Source: Anaerococcus hydrogenalis DSM 7454
GTDB taxonomy: Bacteria > Bacillota > Clostridia > Tissierellales > Peptoniphilaceae
Direction: 5' to 3'
Length of the DNA stretch: 64,000 nt
Assembly (NCBI RefSeq): GCF_000173355.1
Contig: NZ_ABXA01000020.1
Span: 1-64,000 of the forward strand
Below the pieces are notes generated by a model. That model saw nothing but the letters and a program-made list of their open reading frames with translations. It had not been told where the DNA came from and did not search any database. Of this stretch, positions 36,905 to 46,351 are shown piece after piece. Position numbers and translations under genes: made by a program. Every line of letters begins with the position of its first letter. The first letter of the stretch is position 1.

Positions 36905-38001
36905 CTTCTCCTATAGCATATTTTTCCATTCTCTTATCAAAATCATCCTCGCTTTCGTTATAACGCATAACGTGGATATTTTCTGCATCAAAAGAAATTC
37001 CTATATCATCGCCCTCTTCAAAATTTCTTGTTGTATGAATTTTCCACCTAAAATCAGAAGAATCAAAACAAATTAATTCATTAAAAACTCCCCTGTACAA
37101 GATATTATCAATATTTACAACTATATCTGCCTCATCTATTGGGAGAATATTAATATCTTCAGGTCTAATTACAACTTCAACTCTTTCATTTTTATTAATT
37201 CCAGCATCAGAGCAAGCAAAAGTTTTATTAGACAATTCAACCTTATAATCATCAACCATCCTAGCCTTTAAAATATTACTTTCTCCAATAAATTGGGCAA
37301 CATAGCGATTTATCGGTTCATCATAAATATCTTTTGGACTTCCTTGTTGGACAATTTCTCCCTTATCCATTACAAAAATCCAATCACTCATGGCAAGGGC
37401 TTCCTCTTGGTCGTGGGTTACAAAAACAAAAGTTATTCCAAGCTCCCATTGCAAATCACGAAGTAAGACCTGCATAGACTTACGAAGCTTCATATCAAGA
37501 GCAGACAAGGGCTCATCTAATAAAAGCACATCAGGTTTATTAACAATAGCACGAGCTATGGCAACTCTTTGCCTTTGCCCACCAGACATTTGAGAAATTT
37601 CACGTTTTTCAAAACCAGATAAATTAACCATATCAAGAGCTTTTTTTAACCTCTTTTTCTATAATTTTTTTATCAGTTTTTTTAATTTCAAGCCCAAAGG
37701 CAACATTATCAAAAACATTCATGTGAGGAAAAAGAGAATAATTTTGAAAAACAGTATTAACTGTCCTCTTATTTGCAGGTACATTCAAAACATTTTCACC
37801 ATTTATATAAATTTCCCCAGAATTTGCTTCCAAAAAACCGGCAATAAGGTTTAAAATTGTAGTCTTTCCACAACCAGAAGGCCCCAAGAGAGTATAAAAT
37901 TTTCCTTTTTCTAATTCCAAATCAACAGATTTTAATATTTCTTCATCATCAAAAAATTTAGAAACCTTCTTTAAAACAACAGAATATTTATTATCACACA
38001 C
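36894..38001 (-). CDS. potA: Spermidine/putrescine ABC transporter ATPase PotA (frame interrupted)
   Basis: About 369 residues from a GTG at 38001 that lies behind a GGGGG(T)GA site. Walker [12 protein letters not shown]-loop [16 protein letters not shown], signature [15 protein letters not shown], Walker [13 protein letters not shown] and the H-loop FVTHDQEEA are all present, followed by a TOBE domain ([12 protein letters not shown]). The frame breaks once in the A7 run near 37645-37660, between the Q-loop and the signature; removing one A restores [13 protein letters not shown]. It powers polyamine uptake and heads potABCD. Confidence 0.92.
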
Positions 38002-38082
38002 ATTATCACCCCCATAGTTTCTTTTAAAAGTATAACATAAAAGAAGAAAAAACACTCACAGAATAAAAATCACTTTATTTTT

Positions 38083-38123
38083 TAAAAAAATAAGATGGTT
38101 AATTAAAATTATAACCATCCTAT
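38083..38123 (-). terminator. Terminator of the choline microcompartment operon
   Basis: Stem AAGATGGTTA / TAACCATCcT with a 10-base loop and, on the minus strand, a T-rich tail. It lies about 50 bp past the last gene of the operon. Confidence 0.75.
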
Positions 38124-38168
38124 TTTTTGACACATTGAAATTTAGAAGTATTCTTTATATATTTATTT

Positions 38169-39253
38169 TTAAAAAGCATCTCTTAAGATATTTGCCAAAT
38201 CAAATTTTGTAACCAAGGCTGGATTTGTTGGTGTGCACCTATCGTTTAGGGCTGTAAGTGCCATTTTTTCTACAGCATCATGGTAAGATTTTTCATCAAT
38301 TTTTCCAAGTCCTCTTAATTTTTCTGGGATACCAAATTTTTGATTCATTTCTTTTATCACTTTGATTAGGCAAGTGTAGTCCCTATGATTTAGTTCTTGA
38401 GCTAATTTATCTAATTTTTTCTAGCCTCTTCTGAATTTTTACAATTATATTCTATTACATAAGGAAGAAGTATTGCATTTAATCTACCATGAGAAATATG
38501 GAAAGTTCCACCAATTGTATGAGCTAGGGAATGGTTAATTCCAAGTCCTGCATTATTAAAGGCAATTCCTGCCATGTTTGAAACTTCTAGCATCTTTTCT
38601 CTAAGTTTTAGCCTATCCCCATCATCATAAACTTTTGGTAAAATTTCAAAAACTGTTTCTATGCAAGTTTTTGAAAAAGTATCAGTATATATTGATGCAT
38701 TTTTGCTAATATAAGCCTCTATTGCGTGAGTAAGTACATCCATTCCTGTATCAGCTGTAATGAAATTTGGCACAGTTTTTGTAAATTTTGGAATTAATAG
38801 GGCATAATCTGGAAGCATTATATCATCTATTAATACTTTTTTATCATTACCAACTGTTACAACTGCAAAATTTGTAGACTCGCTTCCTGTCCCTGCTGTT
38901 GTAGGAATGGCTACAAAAGTTTTCTTTGTTTTTTCTTCATTATATATGTCATAAATAATAGCCTTGGTAGCATCGATTGCAGATCCTCCCCCAATTGCAC
39001 AAATTAAGTCAGGATTTGAAGCCTTTAGGGCTTTTTTTCCTTCTTCAACTAATTCTTGGCTAGGGTCTGGTTTTATTTCACTAAAAATATCATAAGAAAT
39101 ATTTCTATCTAATAATCTTGTTACTTGGTCTATCATTCTACTTTCTACTACAAATGGATCTGTTACAAAAAATATTTTATTAACGTCTAAAGAATTTAAA
39201 ATTTCTAGGCTATCATCTCCAACATTTATAGTAGGTTTTACTGAAAATGTCAT
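38169..39253 (-). CDS. Iron-containing alcohol dehydrogenase, PduQ/EutG type (frame interrupted)
   Basis: About 361 residues. AIGGGSAIDATKAI and PTTAGTGSE bind the cofactor; TGMDVLTHAIEAYISKNAS and GLGINHSLAHTIGG-FHISHG carry the metal ligands. The frame breaks in the A6 run near 38415; adding one A restores KKLDKLAQELNHRDYT and joins the last 63 codons. Last gene of the choline operon. It should reduce acetaldehyde (or propionaldehyde) to the alcohol and regenerate NAD+ for the aldehyde dehydrogenase inside the microcompartment. Start overlaps the MerR stop (ATGA). Confidence 0.88.
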
Positions 39254-40110
39254 TTATTTTCCTCTACTTTCATTTCTATGGGTATTAGTATCTCTGTTAC
39301 ATATTTTTTTTCATCTCTAAAAGTCCAAGAATCCACTACAAATCTTTCTATAACCTCGTCTGATAATTTATACCTATATTTTTTAGCCCAACTTCTAAGT
39401 TTTTCGTAGGATTTACTTAAATTTTCATATTTTCCAAAATGATAAATCGATCCATAAAATCCATCTTTTATAGTGAAGGTGATTTTCTTATCAAGAATTG
39501 GTTTTACTGCTTTTTGTATGTATAGACCCTTTATAGGCCTATGTTCCTTCTCATATTTTAATCTTTTAATATAAGAATCAAAATAAAACATAACAGGACC
39601 TGTTATCTTGTTATCCTTGCTTTTTACAAAATTTGCAAAGTCTAAATCTAAGACAGTATCTTCATAGTGAAAATCAAAATCCATAGGATAGGAAATTAAT
39701 TCGCTTTCCTTAATGTATTTAATACTTGGAGTGTTGTTTCCAATTAAAAAAGCTGAAGATGCTTCTGATATTAACTCATTCCAATCTTTTATTATAGTTA
39801 ATCTTTCTTCTAATCTTTTTATATCATTGCTTGTTCTTTTAATTAGTTCATTAAAAGTTCTACTAACATCATCATAATCTGCATTAAATATAAAATCTCT
39901 AATCTCATCCAATGAAAAATTCATAAATTGTAAGTATTTTATTATAGAAATTAAAAGGATAGTATCCTCTGTATAATACCTGTATCCGTTTTCTTTAACT
40001 AAGTCAGGTTTTATAAGCCCTATAGTTTCATAATGTCTTAAAGTTCTAGTAGATACATCCGCCTTGTTTGAAGCTTGACCAATGGAATATAATTTTTCTT
40101 TATTGATCAT
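39250..40110 (-). CDS. MerR-family regulator of the choline operon
   Basis: 286 residues. The N-terminal winged helix reads LYSIGQASNKADVSTRTLRHYETIGLI and NGYRYYTEDT, followed by a dimerising coiled coil (to about residue 115) and a C-terminal GyrI/effector-binding-like domain of about 150 residues. MerR activators of this layout sense small organic ligands. It is encoded within the operon, and the operon promoter at 55508-55538 has the 19-bp spacer that MerR proteins correct. I infer that it activates cut expression, perhaps in response to choline; the ligand is not shown by sequence. Confidence 0.82.
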   Translation of the reverse strand: MINKEKLYSIGQASNKADVSTRTLRHYETIGLIKPDLVKENGYRYYTEDTILLISIIKYLQFMNFSLDEIRDFIFNADYDDVSRTFNELIKRTSNDIKRLEERLTIIKDWNELISEASSAFLIGNNTPSIKYIKESELISYPMDFDFHYEDTVLDLDFANFVKSKDNKITGPVMFYFDSYIKRLKYEKEHRPIKGLYIQKAVKPILDKKITFTIKDGFYGSIYHFGKYENLSKSYEKLRSWAKKYRYKLSDEVIERFVVDSWTFRDEKKYVTEILIPIEMKVEENK

Positions 40111-40119
40111 TTTTACTCC

Positions 40120-40743
40120 TTAATCATTTAGTTTTTTAAATAAGTACTTTGTATTTTCGTAAATACTTTCTTCCAAGTTATAAGAAGGATCTTTTATCAT
40201 CTCTTCAATAGCCCACAAGCTTTTTAAAGACAAAGATGAAATTTCTGCTATATAATAGTCATTTGATGAAATCCTTTTATCCTCAGTCTCTTTTGGCCTT
40301 ACTCTTAAGAGTTCCTTTGGAGTATCCGTTGACTTTAAGTTTAATATATTTTTAATATTTTCCAATAAATGAAGCTTAACTGGTGATAAGACTTCTAAGT
40401 TTTCTTTAATAGATACAAACTTATCCTTATCAGTAAATTCCATCATCCTGGCATATTTATCAAAAATTGGATTAAAAGAATTTTTTTCTGCTTCTTTTAA
40501 GTCTTCATATATATAATTTATAACTTTTTTATTATAGGCTAAGTATTGAGCAAGTCTCATAATAAAAAATTCTTTTGGTGAATCCTGGCACACTGCCCTG
40601 CCATTAATCCCCCTAATTTGATCAAAGTTTTTCCATTCAAAATCTAAAATCCAAGAAAGTTCATCAAAAATACATGATAAATTATAATCCTCAACTATAT
40701 CTTTCATCAAGTTTTTATCAATATTTGTAAATAAATATCTCAT
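40120..40743 (-). CDS. DUF4125-family protein
   Basis: 207 residues, soluble and mostly helical, opening YLFTNIDKNLMKDIVEDYNL and containing DFEWKNFDQIRGINGRAVCQDSPKEFFIMRLAQYLAY, the core of the DUF4125 family. Function undescribed. It starts one base after the DUF4037 gene stop and is the third of a coupled trio (TPR, DUF4037, DUF4125) that interrupts the enzymatic part of the choline operon. Confidence 0.65.
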   Translation of the reverse strand: MRYLFTNIDKNLMKDIVEDYNLSCIFDELSWILDFEWKNFDQIRGINGRAVCQDSPKEFFIMRLAQYLAYNKKVINYIYEDLKEAEKNSFNPIFDKYARMMEFTDKDKFVSIKENLEVLSPVKLHLLENIKNILNLKSTDTPKELLRVRPKETEDKRISSNDYYIAEISSLSLKSLWAIEEMIKDPSYNLEESIYENTKYLFKKLND

Positions 40744-40744
40744 A

Positions 40745-41671
40745 TTAATTTCCTTTCACCAAATTAATGGCCCTAATTTGTGGATTTTTAATTGAATTTT
40801 GTATTTCAATTGCATGATTTAATAAAAAATCATCATCTGATCTAGTAATAGACCTATACTTTAATATATCTCTTACATATAGACTTAATTTCTCACTCAA
40901 ATAAACAAGATCTTTTTTATCATTTGATAAGAAAAATTTATTCATATCCTCAAATAACTGGTCAGGATAATACTTAATTTGTACTAGTCTTTTGTATCTT
41001 AATTTATAATAAGGCATATAAACTTTTGCAAATAAAAAAAGCACTCCAAATAAAGCTTCCATAAACTCAGCCTTTGCAAAAAAAACTGCTGAAATATCAC
41101 TTCTATCAAGAGACCTTTTTAAGTTATATTGTCCAGCTTGAGCCATTTGAAATAAATAGGCTGCAAGTTTTTTTCTAACTACATCTTCTGGATAAAAATC
41201 TAGTAAATATTTTCTATAATCTGAAAATAGACTACAATTATCTAAAAAAATTTCTCCATTAGTAACAGTAGCAAGGAAAGATTCTGGAATTTTTAAAAAA
41301 TCTATATCCTTAATTGGAAACTTCCTATATGATGTGTATTTTTCATAAAAATCCTCTAAAGAAAATAAGCCCACTCTTTTATCTGAAAGCTTCGAATCAA
41401 TTCTCTCATATCCTAAAAATTCCTTTGGTAATTTTTTGAGTACAGATTCAATTTTATTTTTATAAATTTTTACATCATCTTCTTTTAACCAAATGCAAAA
41501 TCCAGGACCAAAATCATGATCTTTTGAAATATCATCATCAAGACCAAAACATTCAGAGCCCTCTCCTACAAGTCCAATTGATGCAATATCTAAAATTTCT
41601 GGACAAGTGTCTTTAAATATAGGATAGGCTATATCATTAAAATATTTTTTAGATAATTCAATTCCTTTCAT
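40745..41671 (-). CDS. DUF4037-family protein with a nucleotidyltransferase-like motif
   Basis: 308 residues. Near the N-terminus GEGSECFGLDDDISKDHDFG fits the GS-x3-G...D-x-D pattern of polymerase-beta-type nucleotidyltransferases, with Asp residues around 45-53 as metal ligands. DHDFGPGFCIWL is the DUF4037 hallmark. The rest is helical. It could transfer a nucleotide to a protein, tRNA or small molecule, but no substrate is known. Its start overlaps the TPR gene stop (ATGA), so the two are coupled. Confidence 0.7.
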   Translation of the reverse strand: MKGIELSKKYFNDIAYPIFKDTCPEILDIASIGLVGEGSECFGLDDDISKDHDFGPGFCIWLKEDDVKIYKNKIESVLKKLPKEFLGYERIDSKLSDKRVGLFSLEDFYEKYTSYRKFPIKDIDFLKIPESFLATVTNGEIFLDNCSLFSDYRKYLLDFYPEDVVRKKLAAYLFQMAQAGQYNLKRSLDRSDISAVFFAKAEFMEALFGVLFLFAKVYMPYYKLRYKRLVQIKYYPDQLFEDMNKFFLSNDKKDLVYLSEKLSLYVRDILKYRSITRSDDDFLLNHAIEIQNSIKNPQIRAINLVKGN

Positions 41672-42459
41672 GACATATCCCTTTGTTTTTTAGCTTGATT
41701 AAGGTTTTTAACTAAAATATCCCTTACTGGACCCTTACCAACAGTTTCATCAAACACTTCCAAGGCTTTTTCATAATAATATATAGATGTATAGTATTCT
41801 TTATTATTATAGTAAATATTGGCAGCTGTTGCATAAGCATTAGCCAAGTGTGGAAGTCTTAACTTATTTTTTTCATAATAAAATATAGCCTCATTGGCAT
41901 TTACCAAGGCCTTGCCAAACTTCTTTTTGAGTATTAAAATCTCTGCAAGATTAATTTTAGATACAGCTATCTTTTCTTCATTTTCTATAATTTTTAGAGC
42001 ATTTTCAATATCTTCTTGGGCTAAATCAAGCATATTTTTTGCCCTATAAGCCTGAGACCTATTATTATATACACTTGCCATCAAATATTTTGTATCTTCA
42101 AGTTCTTTTAAAATATTTTCAGTTTCATTTAAATTTTTAATAGCCATGTCATAGTTTTTAGCAACTATATCGCAGTTTGATATATTTATTAGAAGACTGG
42201 CATAATCTTTTGAAATAAATCCGCAGCTGTCTAACACTAATTTTTGTATTACTTTATAAATCTTATAAGCAAAGTCTGTTTGACCCTTTACTCTAAGAAA
42301 AGATGCGAGCTCATTACCGACAGCGATAATGGCTCTTTCATCTTTTAAACTTATAGTTTTAGAAAATTCTTCCATCAAAAATAGAATAACTTCCTTGCCA
42401 TTTGATTTATTAAACTTTAGCTTTAAATCTTTATAAAAGTTTGATAAATCATATTTCAT
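41668..42459 (-). CDS. Tetratricopeptide-repeat protein
   Basis: 263 residues of repeated helix pairs. At least five TPR-like units are seen (SYAEKIYKVIQKLVLDSCG-, DYASLLINISNCDIVAKNY, YLMASVYNNRSQAYRAKNML, HLANAYATAANIYYNNKEYY and YYYEKALEVFDETVG regions). TPR proteins act as scaffolds; here the likely partners are the DUF4037 and DUF4125 proteins encoded immediately downstream. It starts 6 bp after a BMC-H shell gene. Confidence 0.75.
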   Translation of the reverse strand: MKYDLSNFYKDLKLKFNKSNGKEVILFLMEEFSKTISLKDERAIIAVGNELASFLRVKGQTDFAYKIYKVIQKLVLDSCGFISKDYASLLINISNCDIVAKNYDMAIKNLNETENILKELEDTKYLMASVYNNRSQAYRAKNMLDLAQEDIENALKIIENEEKIAVSKINLAEILILKKKFGKALVNANEAIFYYEKNKLRLPHLANAYATAANIYYNNKEYYTSIYYYEKALEVFDETVGKGPVRDILVKNLNQAKKQRDMS

Positions 42460-42464
42460 GATTC

Positions 42465-42740
42465 TTATTTATTTTTTGGTAAAATTGTTTCAACTTCTGT
42501 ATGTGGTCTTGGAATTACGTGAACTGAAATTAATTCTCCAACTCTTTGTGCTGCTGCAGCTCCTGCATCTGTTGCTGCTTTTACAGCTCCTACATCTCCT
42601 CTAACTAAAACTGTTACAAGTCCTCCACCAACATGTTCTTTTCCTACAAGAGTAACGTTAGCTGCTTTTACCATAGCATCTGCTGCTTCAATACTTCCTA
42701 CTAATCCTTTTGTTTCGATCATTCCTAAAGCTTCGTTCAT
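42465..42740 (-). CDS. BMC-H microcompartment shell protein
   Basis: 91 residues, one BMC domain. [26 protein letters not shown] and [23 protein letters not shown] are the standard shell hexamer features; the pore loop is EHVGGG. It tiles the facets of the shell and lets choline/ethanol-size molecules pass. It is nearly identical to the core of the BMC-H at 44402-44824, including 146 consecutive identical bases. Confidence 0.95.
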   Translation of the reverse strand: MNEALGMIETKGLVGSIEAADAMVKAANVTLVGKEHVGGGLVTVLVRGDVGAVKAATDAGAAAAQRVGELISVHVIPRPHTEVETILPKNK

Positions 42741-42781
42741 TTTTTCTCTCCTTTATATTTTTTATTTTTTTATTAACTTAT

Positions 42782-44374
42782 TTATTCACCTTTGAAGGCA
42801 TTTACTAGTGAGTCTACCATTTCTTTTAATTCTTCTAGGTTTATCTCACCTGTTTCATTAAAGTTTGAAGATCTTTTTTCTTCTTCTGTTTTACAATTAT
42901 TACAACCTGTTGAATATTCAAAATATTTTGGTTGATTTCCATAGTTTGGTAATGAGTTATTATTTATTGAGGAATTATTTCCGTGATATTTTTTGAATAA
43001 TTCATCTTCTTCAACAAGTTTATCAGCATCTTTTACTCCATAAACTAATTTTTTGAAGTTAACAAGGTGTTTTGGACCAACATTTTCAGATACGCTTGAT
43101 CCTCCCATTGTTCCACAACCTAAGGTTAAAGCTATTGGAAGGCCTGTTGTAAGTCCTGTTCCTCCCATTGTTCCACCGGTATTTACAAGAATTCTACTTG
43201 CTGGTTTTATAGCAAATTTTCTTGCAATTTCTTTATCTTCTGTATGTAGGCTCATTGTGTGACCTATACCATTTTCTAGAAGTTTAAATGAAAGATCGCA
43301 AGCTTCTTTCCAATCATTTACTGTGTAAAATCCTAGTACTGATGTTAATTTTTCATAAGATAGTGGATATTCTTTTCCAACTCCATATTGTTCACCAACA
43401 AGTACTCTAGTTCCATTTGGTATACTAATTCCTGCAGCATCTGCTATAACTTTTGCACTTCTTCCTACAAAGTTAGGATTCATTGCTGTTCCATTTCTAA
43501 ATAATAAGGCACAAACTTTTTTACATTCCTCATCAGTCATGAAATATGCACCAGCTTTTTCAAATTCTGATACAACTTCTTGTCTATTTGATCTTTCAAC
43601 AATAAGTGATTGTTCTGATGCACAAATTGTTCCATTATCAAAAGTTTTTGATGCCATTATATTTCTAACAGCTTTTTTGATATCAGCAGTTTTTTCTATA
43701 TAGGCTGGAGAGTTTCCTGCTCCTACTCCTATAGCTGGTTTTCCAGCAGAATATGCTGCTTTTACCATTGCTGGACCACCTGTAGCAATGATTAATTTAA
43801 CTTCGTCAGCATGCATCAATTCATTTGTTGCATCCATTGAAAGTTTTGTTAATCCTTGTACTATATTTTCTGGTGCTCCCGCTCTTACAGCCGCTTCATT
43901 TACAATCTCAATTGCTCTTGATGTACATTTACTAGCTTTTGGATGTGGACTAAAGATTATAGGGTTTCTAGATTTTATAGCAATCATTGAATTGTATAAA
44001 ACTGTTGATGTTGGATTTGTTGATGGAACAATTCCCATTACCAAACCAACTGGATCTGCTACAGTAATAACTTGACCTTTTTCGTCAGCATCTACTATTC
44101 CTATAGTTTTTTGATTTTTAATTTCTTCATATAAAAGTCCACTAGCCATGTGGTTTTTATAAATTTTATCTTCTACTTTTCCAAAACCTGTTTCTTCTAC
44201 AGCAATTTCTGCTAATTCTTTTGCATGAATTTCTCCAGCTTCTGCGATTGCTTTTATAATTCTATCAATTTGATCGAATGTATAATCTCTTAATTTTTTT
44301 TCTGCTTCAGCTCCTTTTCTAGCAAGATCTCTTGCTGCTTGGATTGAAGATAGATCAAAATCTAATTCTGCCAT
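42782..44374 (-). CDS. cutF: CoA-acylating acetaldehyde dehydrogenase of the choline pathway (CutF/EutE type)
   Basis: 530 residues. Oxidises acetaldehyde released by CutC to acetyl-CoA with NAD+. Catalytic Cys251 lies in TFDNGTICASEQS; GAGNSPAYIEKTAD and PSTNPTSTVLYN line the cofactor site. After the enzyme core (to about residue 455) comes a Asn/Ser-rich linker with a CNNC pair, and then an amphipathic helix (NLEELKEMVDSLVNAFKGE) that fits an encapsulation peptide, so the enzyme should be carried into the shell. It lies between two BMC-H genes. Confidence 0.92.
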   Translation of the reverse strand: MAELDFDLSSIQAARDLARKGAEAEKKLRDYTFDQIDRIIKAIAEAGEIHAKELAEIAVEETGFGKVEDKIYKNHMASGLLYEEIKNQKTIGIVDADEKGQVITVADPVGLVMGIVPSTNPTSTVLYNSMIAIKSRNPIIFSPHPKASKCTSRAIEIVNEAAVRAGAPENIVQGLTKLSMDATNELMHADEVKLIIATGGPAMVKAAYSAGKPAIGVGAGNSPAYIEKTADIKKAVRNIMASKTFDNGTICASEQSLIVERSNRQEVVSEFEKAGAYFMTDEECKKVCALLFRNGTAMNPNFVGRSAKVIADAAGISIPNGTRVLVGEQYGVGKEYPLSYEKLTSVLGFYTVNDWKEACDLSFKLLENGIGHTMSLHTEDKEIARKFAIKPASRILVNTGGTMGGTGLTTGLPIALTLGCGTMGGSSVSENVGPKHLVNFKKLVYGVKDADKLVEEDELFKKYHGNNSSINNNSLPNYGNQPKYFEYSTGCNNCKTEEEKRSSNFNETGEINLEELKEMVDSLVNAFKGE

Positions 44375-44401
44375 GCTTACCTTCTTTCTAATTTATTTTT
44401 A

Positions 44402-44824
44402 TTATTCTTTGTGTGGTAAGATTGTTTCAACTTCTGTATGTGGTCTTGGAATTACGTGAACTGAAATTAATTCTCCAACTCTTTGTGCTGCTGCAGCTCC
44501 TGCATCTGTTGCTGCTTTTACAGCTCCTACATCTCCTCTAACTAAAACTGTTACAAGTCCTCCACCGATGTTTTCTTTTCCCATCAATGTAACGTTAGCT
44601 GCTTTTACCATAGCATCTGCTGCTTCGATACTTCCTACTAAACCTTTTGTTTCAATCATTCCTAATGCGTCTAATTGTGCCATTTTTTTAATCTCCTTTT
44701 TTTCTTCTTTTTTTACATTTTTATTTGTATTTTTATTTGTATTTTTTTTGCTTACTTCTGTCTTTACTTCTTGGTCTTTTGTAGCTTCAGTTTTCTTTGC
44801 TACTTCTTGTTTTTTCTCTGTCAT
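44402..44824 (-). CDS. BMC-H shell protein with optional Lys-rich N-terminal extension
   Basis: The shell domain starts at an internal ATG (44683), giving 93 residues ([14 protein letters not shown]...). The frame also runs from an ATG at 44824 with its own AAGGGG site, adding 47 residues rich in Lys/Thr/Asn/Glu. The internal ATG has an even better AAAGGAG site. Two products are therefore possible: a plain hexamer subunit and one with a charged tail. The shell part is a near copy of 42465-42740. Confidence 0.9.
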   Translation of the reverse strand: MTEKKQEVAKKTEATKDQEVKTEVSKKNTNKNTNKNVKKEEKKEIKKMAQLDALGMIETKGLVGSIEAADAMVKAANVTLMGKENIGGGLVTVLVRGDVGAVKAATDAGAAAAQRVGELISVHVIPRPHTEVETILPHKE

Positions 44825-44833
44825 CTAAACCCC

Positions 44834-45477
44834 TTATACTATAATTTCTATAAAGTCTTTAGGACCTAAGCCTAGAGCGTTGGCTTCCTCTTGATCAATG
44901 TGACAATCAAGATATCCATTATCTCCAACCCTAATACTTACATTTTCAAGTATTGCCGATCTTTCGCCTTTAGTTCTTATTGAAACTATATCTCCATTTT
45001 TAAATCCTCTTTCTTTTGCTTGAAGATTATTAAAATGAATATGTCTTTGAGCGACTATTGCCCCTTCATTTAAAATAACTGTTCCTGCCGGTCCAATTAC
45101 TGTAACTCCTGGAGTGTCTTTAAGATCACCTGAGAGTCTAAGTACTGGTTTTATACCAAGTTTAAAGGCATCCGACCTAAGTATTTCTACTTGACTTTGT
45201 TTTCTTGTTGGTCCTATTACCCTAACTTTTTCTATACAACCTTTTTTCGCTGCAATTGTTACACATTCCTTACATGCAAATTGTCCAGGTTGTGATAGGC
45301 TTTTTATTGGTGTAAGTTTATATCCCTTACCAAAAAGAGTATCTAAGTCTTTTTGTGATAGGTGAATATGTCTTCCTGATATTCCTACAGGAACTTTATA
45401 AAGGTCTATATTAACTTCGTTTTTATTTTTTTATAATTATCTACTAAACTTTCTAACAACTGACTTAAATCATTCAT
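44834..45477 (-). CDS. pduL: Phosphate acyltransferase PduL (frame interrupted)
   Basis: About 214 residues once one base is corrected in the A-run near 45425-45435. The start MNDLSQLLESLVDNYKK is an amphipathic encapsulation-type helix. Zinc-ligand pairs VGISGRHIHLSQ and IVAQRHIHFNNL belong to the PduL fold, with VRVIGPTRKQSQVEILRSDA and LRLSGDLKDTPGV between them. It converts acyl-CoA to acyl-phosphate inside the microcompartment and recycles CoA. Because of the break it is easily missed. It is the only phosphotransacylase in the superlocus. Confidence 0.9.
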
Positions 45478-45478
45478 C

Positions 45479-45787
45479 CTAACCCATCATCCTTTCAATA
45501 TCTGATTCAGATAATAGGCCTTGTTCTATACCTTTTTTAAGAATCTTGTAAATTTGATCTTCTGATAAAACAGCTGATGATTTTTTACAGTCTTGACTTT
45601 CTTTAACTTCTTCTTTCTTTTCTTCTATATCATTTTTTTGACTCTTACAATCACATTTTTTAAATTCTATACCAAATTCTTTTGCTAGGTCTTTGGCAGC
45701 TGCTGTGATTATAGTATTATCATCGATATAGATTTCTTTTTCATTTTTGTTCTTTAAGACTTCTTCTTGACTTATGAGTCTTTTCAT
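45479..45787 (-). CDS. Small microcompartment accessory protein
   Basis: 102 residues from an ATG at 45787. The first part (KRLISQEEVLKNKNEKEIYI...AAAKDLAKEFGIEF) resembles the N-terminal segment shared by EutQ/EutT-type proteins; an acidic/basic linker with a CDCKSQ cluster follows. It ends in an amphipathic helix (SEDQIYKILKKGIEQGLLSE) of encapsulation-peptide type. No catalytic domain. It may be a lumen-shell adaptor; this is inference. Confidence 0.5.
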   Translation of the reverse strand: MKRLISQEEVLKNKNEKEIYIDDNTIITAAAKDLAKEFGIEFKKCDCKSQKNDIEEKKEEVKESQDCKKSSAVLSEDQIYKILKKGIEQGLLSESDIERMMG

Positions 45788-45796
45788 CAAAACCTC

Positions 45797-46064
45797 CTAG
45801 AAATCACAATCCTCGTCTATTATTCCGACTATAACAGCATCTACAGGAATTTTTTGATTTTGATTTTCCTCTAGGATTGCTCTTGCAGATGAGCCTTGGG
45901 TTATAATTACCCTATCTCCCCTACCAGCACCTATTGTATCTACTGCTACTATTTTTTATTTTCTCACTTCCATCTAAAATTTCTACTAACATAAATTTAA
46001 GACCGTTTAGTGAATCATACTTTCTTGTAGCCCATACATTGCCTATAAGTTTTGCGATTACCAT
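45797..46064 (-). CDS. BMC-P vertex protein (EutN/CcmL family, frame interrupted)
   Basis: About 89 residues with one base corrected in the A-run near 45945-45960. The start MVIAKLIGNVWATRKYDSLNG, LKFMLVEIL, then VAVDTIGAGRGDRVIITQGS and VDAVIVGIID are the EutN/CcmL pattern. Pentamers of this protein close the shell vertices. Only one such gene is present for both pathways. Start overlaps the end of the GrpU-like gene. Confidence 0.88.
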
Positions 46065-46351
46065 ATATCTTTTTCCTTAATTTTTTCTTCAATATTTCTT
46101 AGGGCGACCTTAACTTCTTCCATCTCTCCTATTATTGCGAGCATAATCATATTTTGTGGACATGAACCTCTAACATCTATAACTTCAACTCCACTAGTTT
46201 TATAAGCTATGTCACTTGCTAGAGTCATTTCAATTAATTTCCCCTGAACAAGTCCCATTGCTCCAGGATTTGTTTCGATTTTTAATTTTGATCTGTTTTT
46301 AACAATATCAAGTGTAGCTGGGCTTGGCGCCTTTATTAGTCTAATATCCAT
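46058..46351 (-). CDS. GrpU-like BMC-H shell protein with a pore cysteine
   Basis: 97 residues, a divergent BMC domain. NPGAMGLVQGKLIEMTLASDIAYKTSGVEVIDV leads to RGSCPQNMIMLAIIGEM, where Cys64 sits in the loop that lines the hexamer pore. GrpU proteins of glycyl-radical microcompartments bind a [4Fe-4S] cluster through such a Cys. I infer the same role here (electron passage or cluster traffic across the shell). It overlaps EutJ upstream and the BMC-P gene downstream. Confidence 0.65.
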   Translation of the reverse strand: MDIRLIKAPSPATLDIVKNRSKLKIETNPGAMGLVQGKLIEMTLASDIAYKTSGVEVIDVRGSCPQNMIMLAIIGEMEEVKVALRNIEEKIKEKDIW

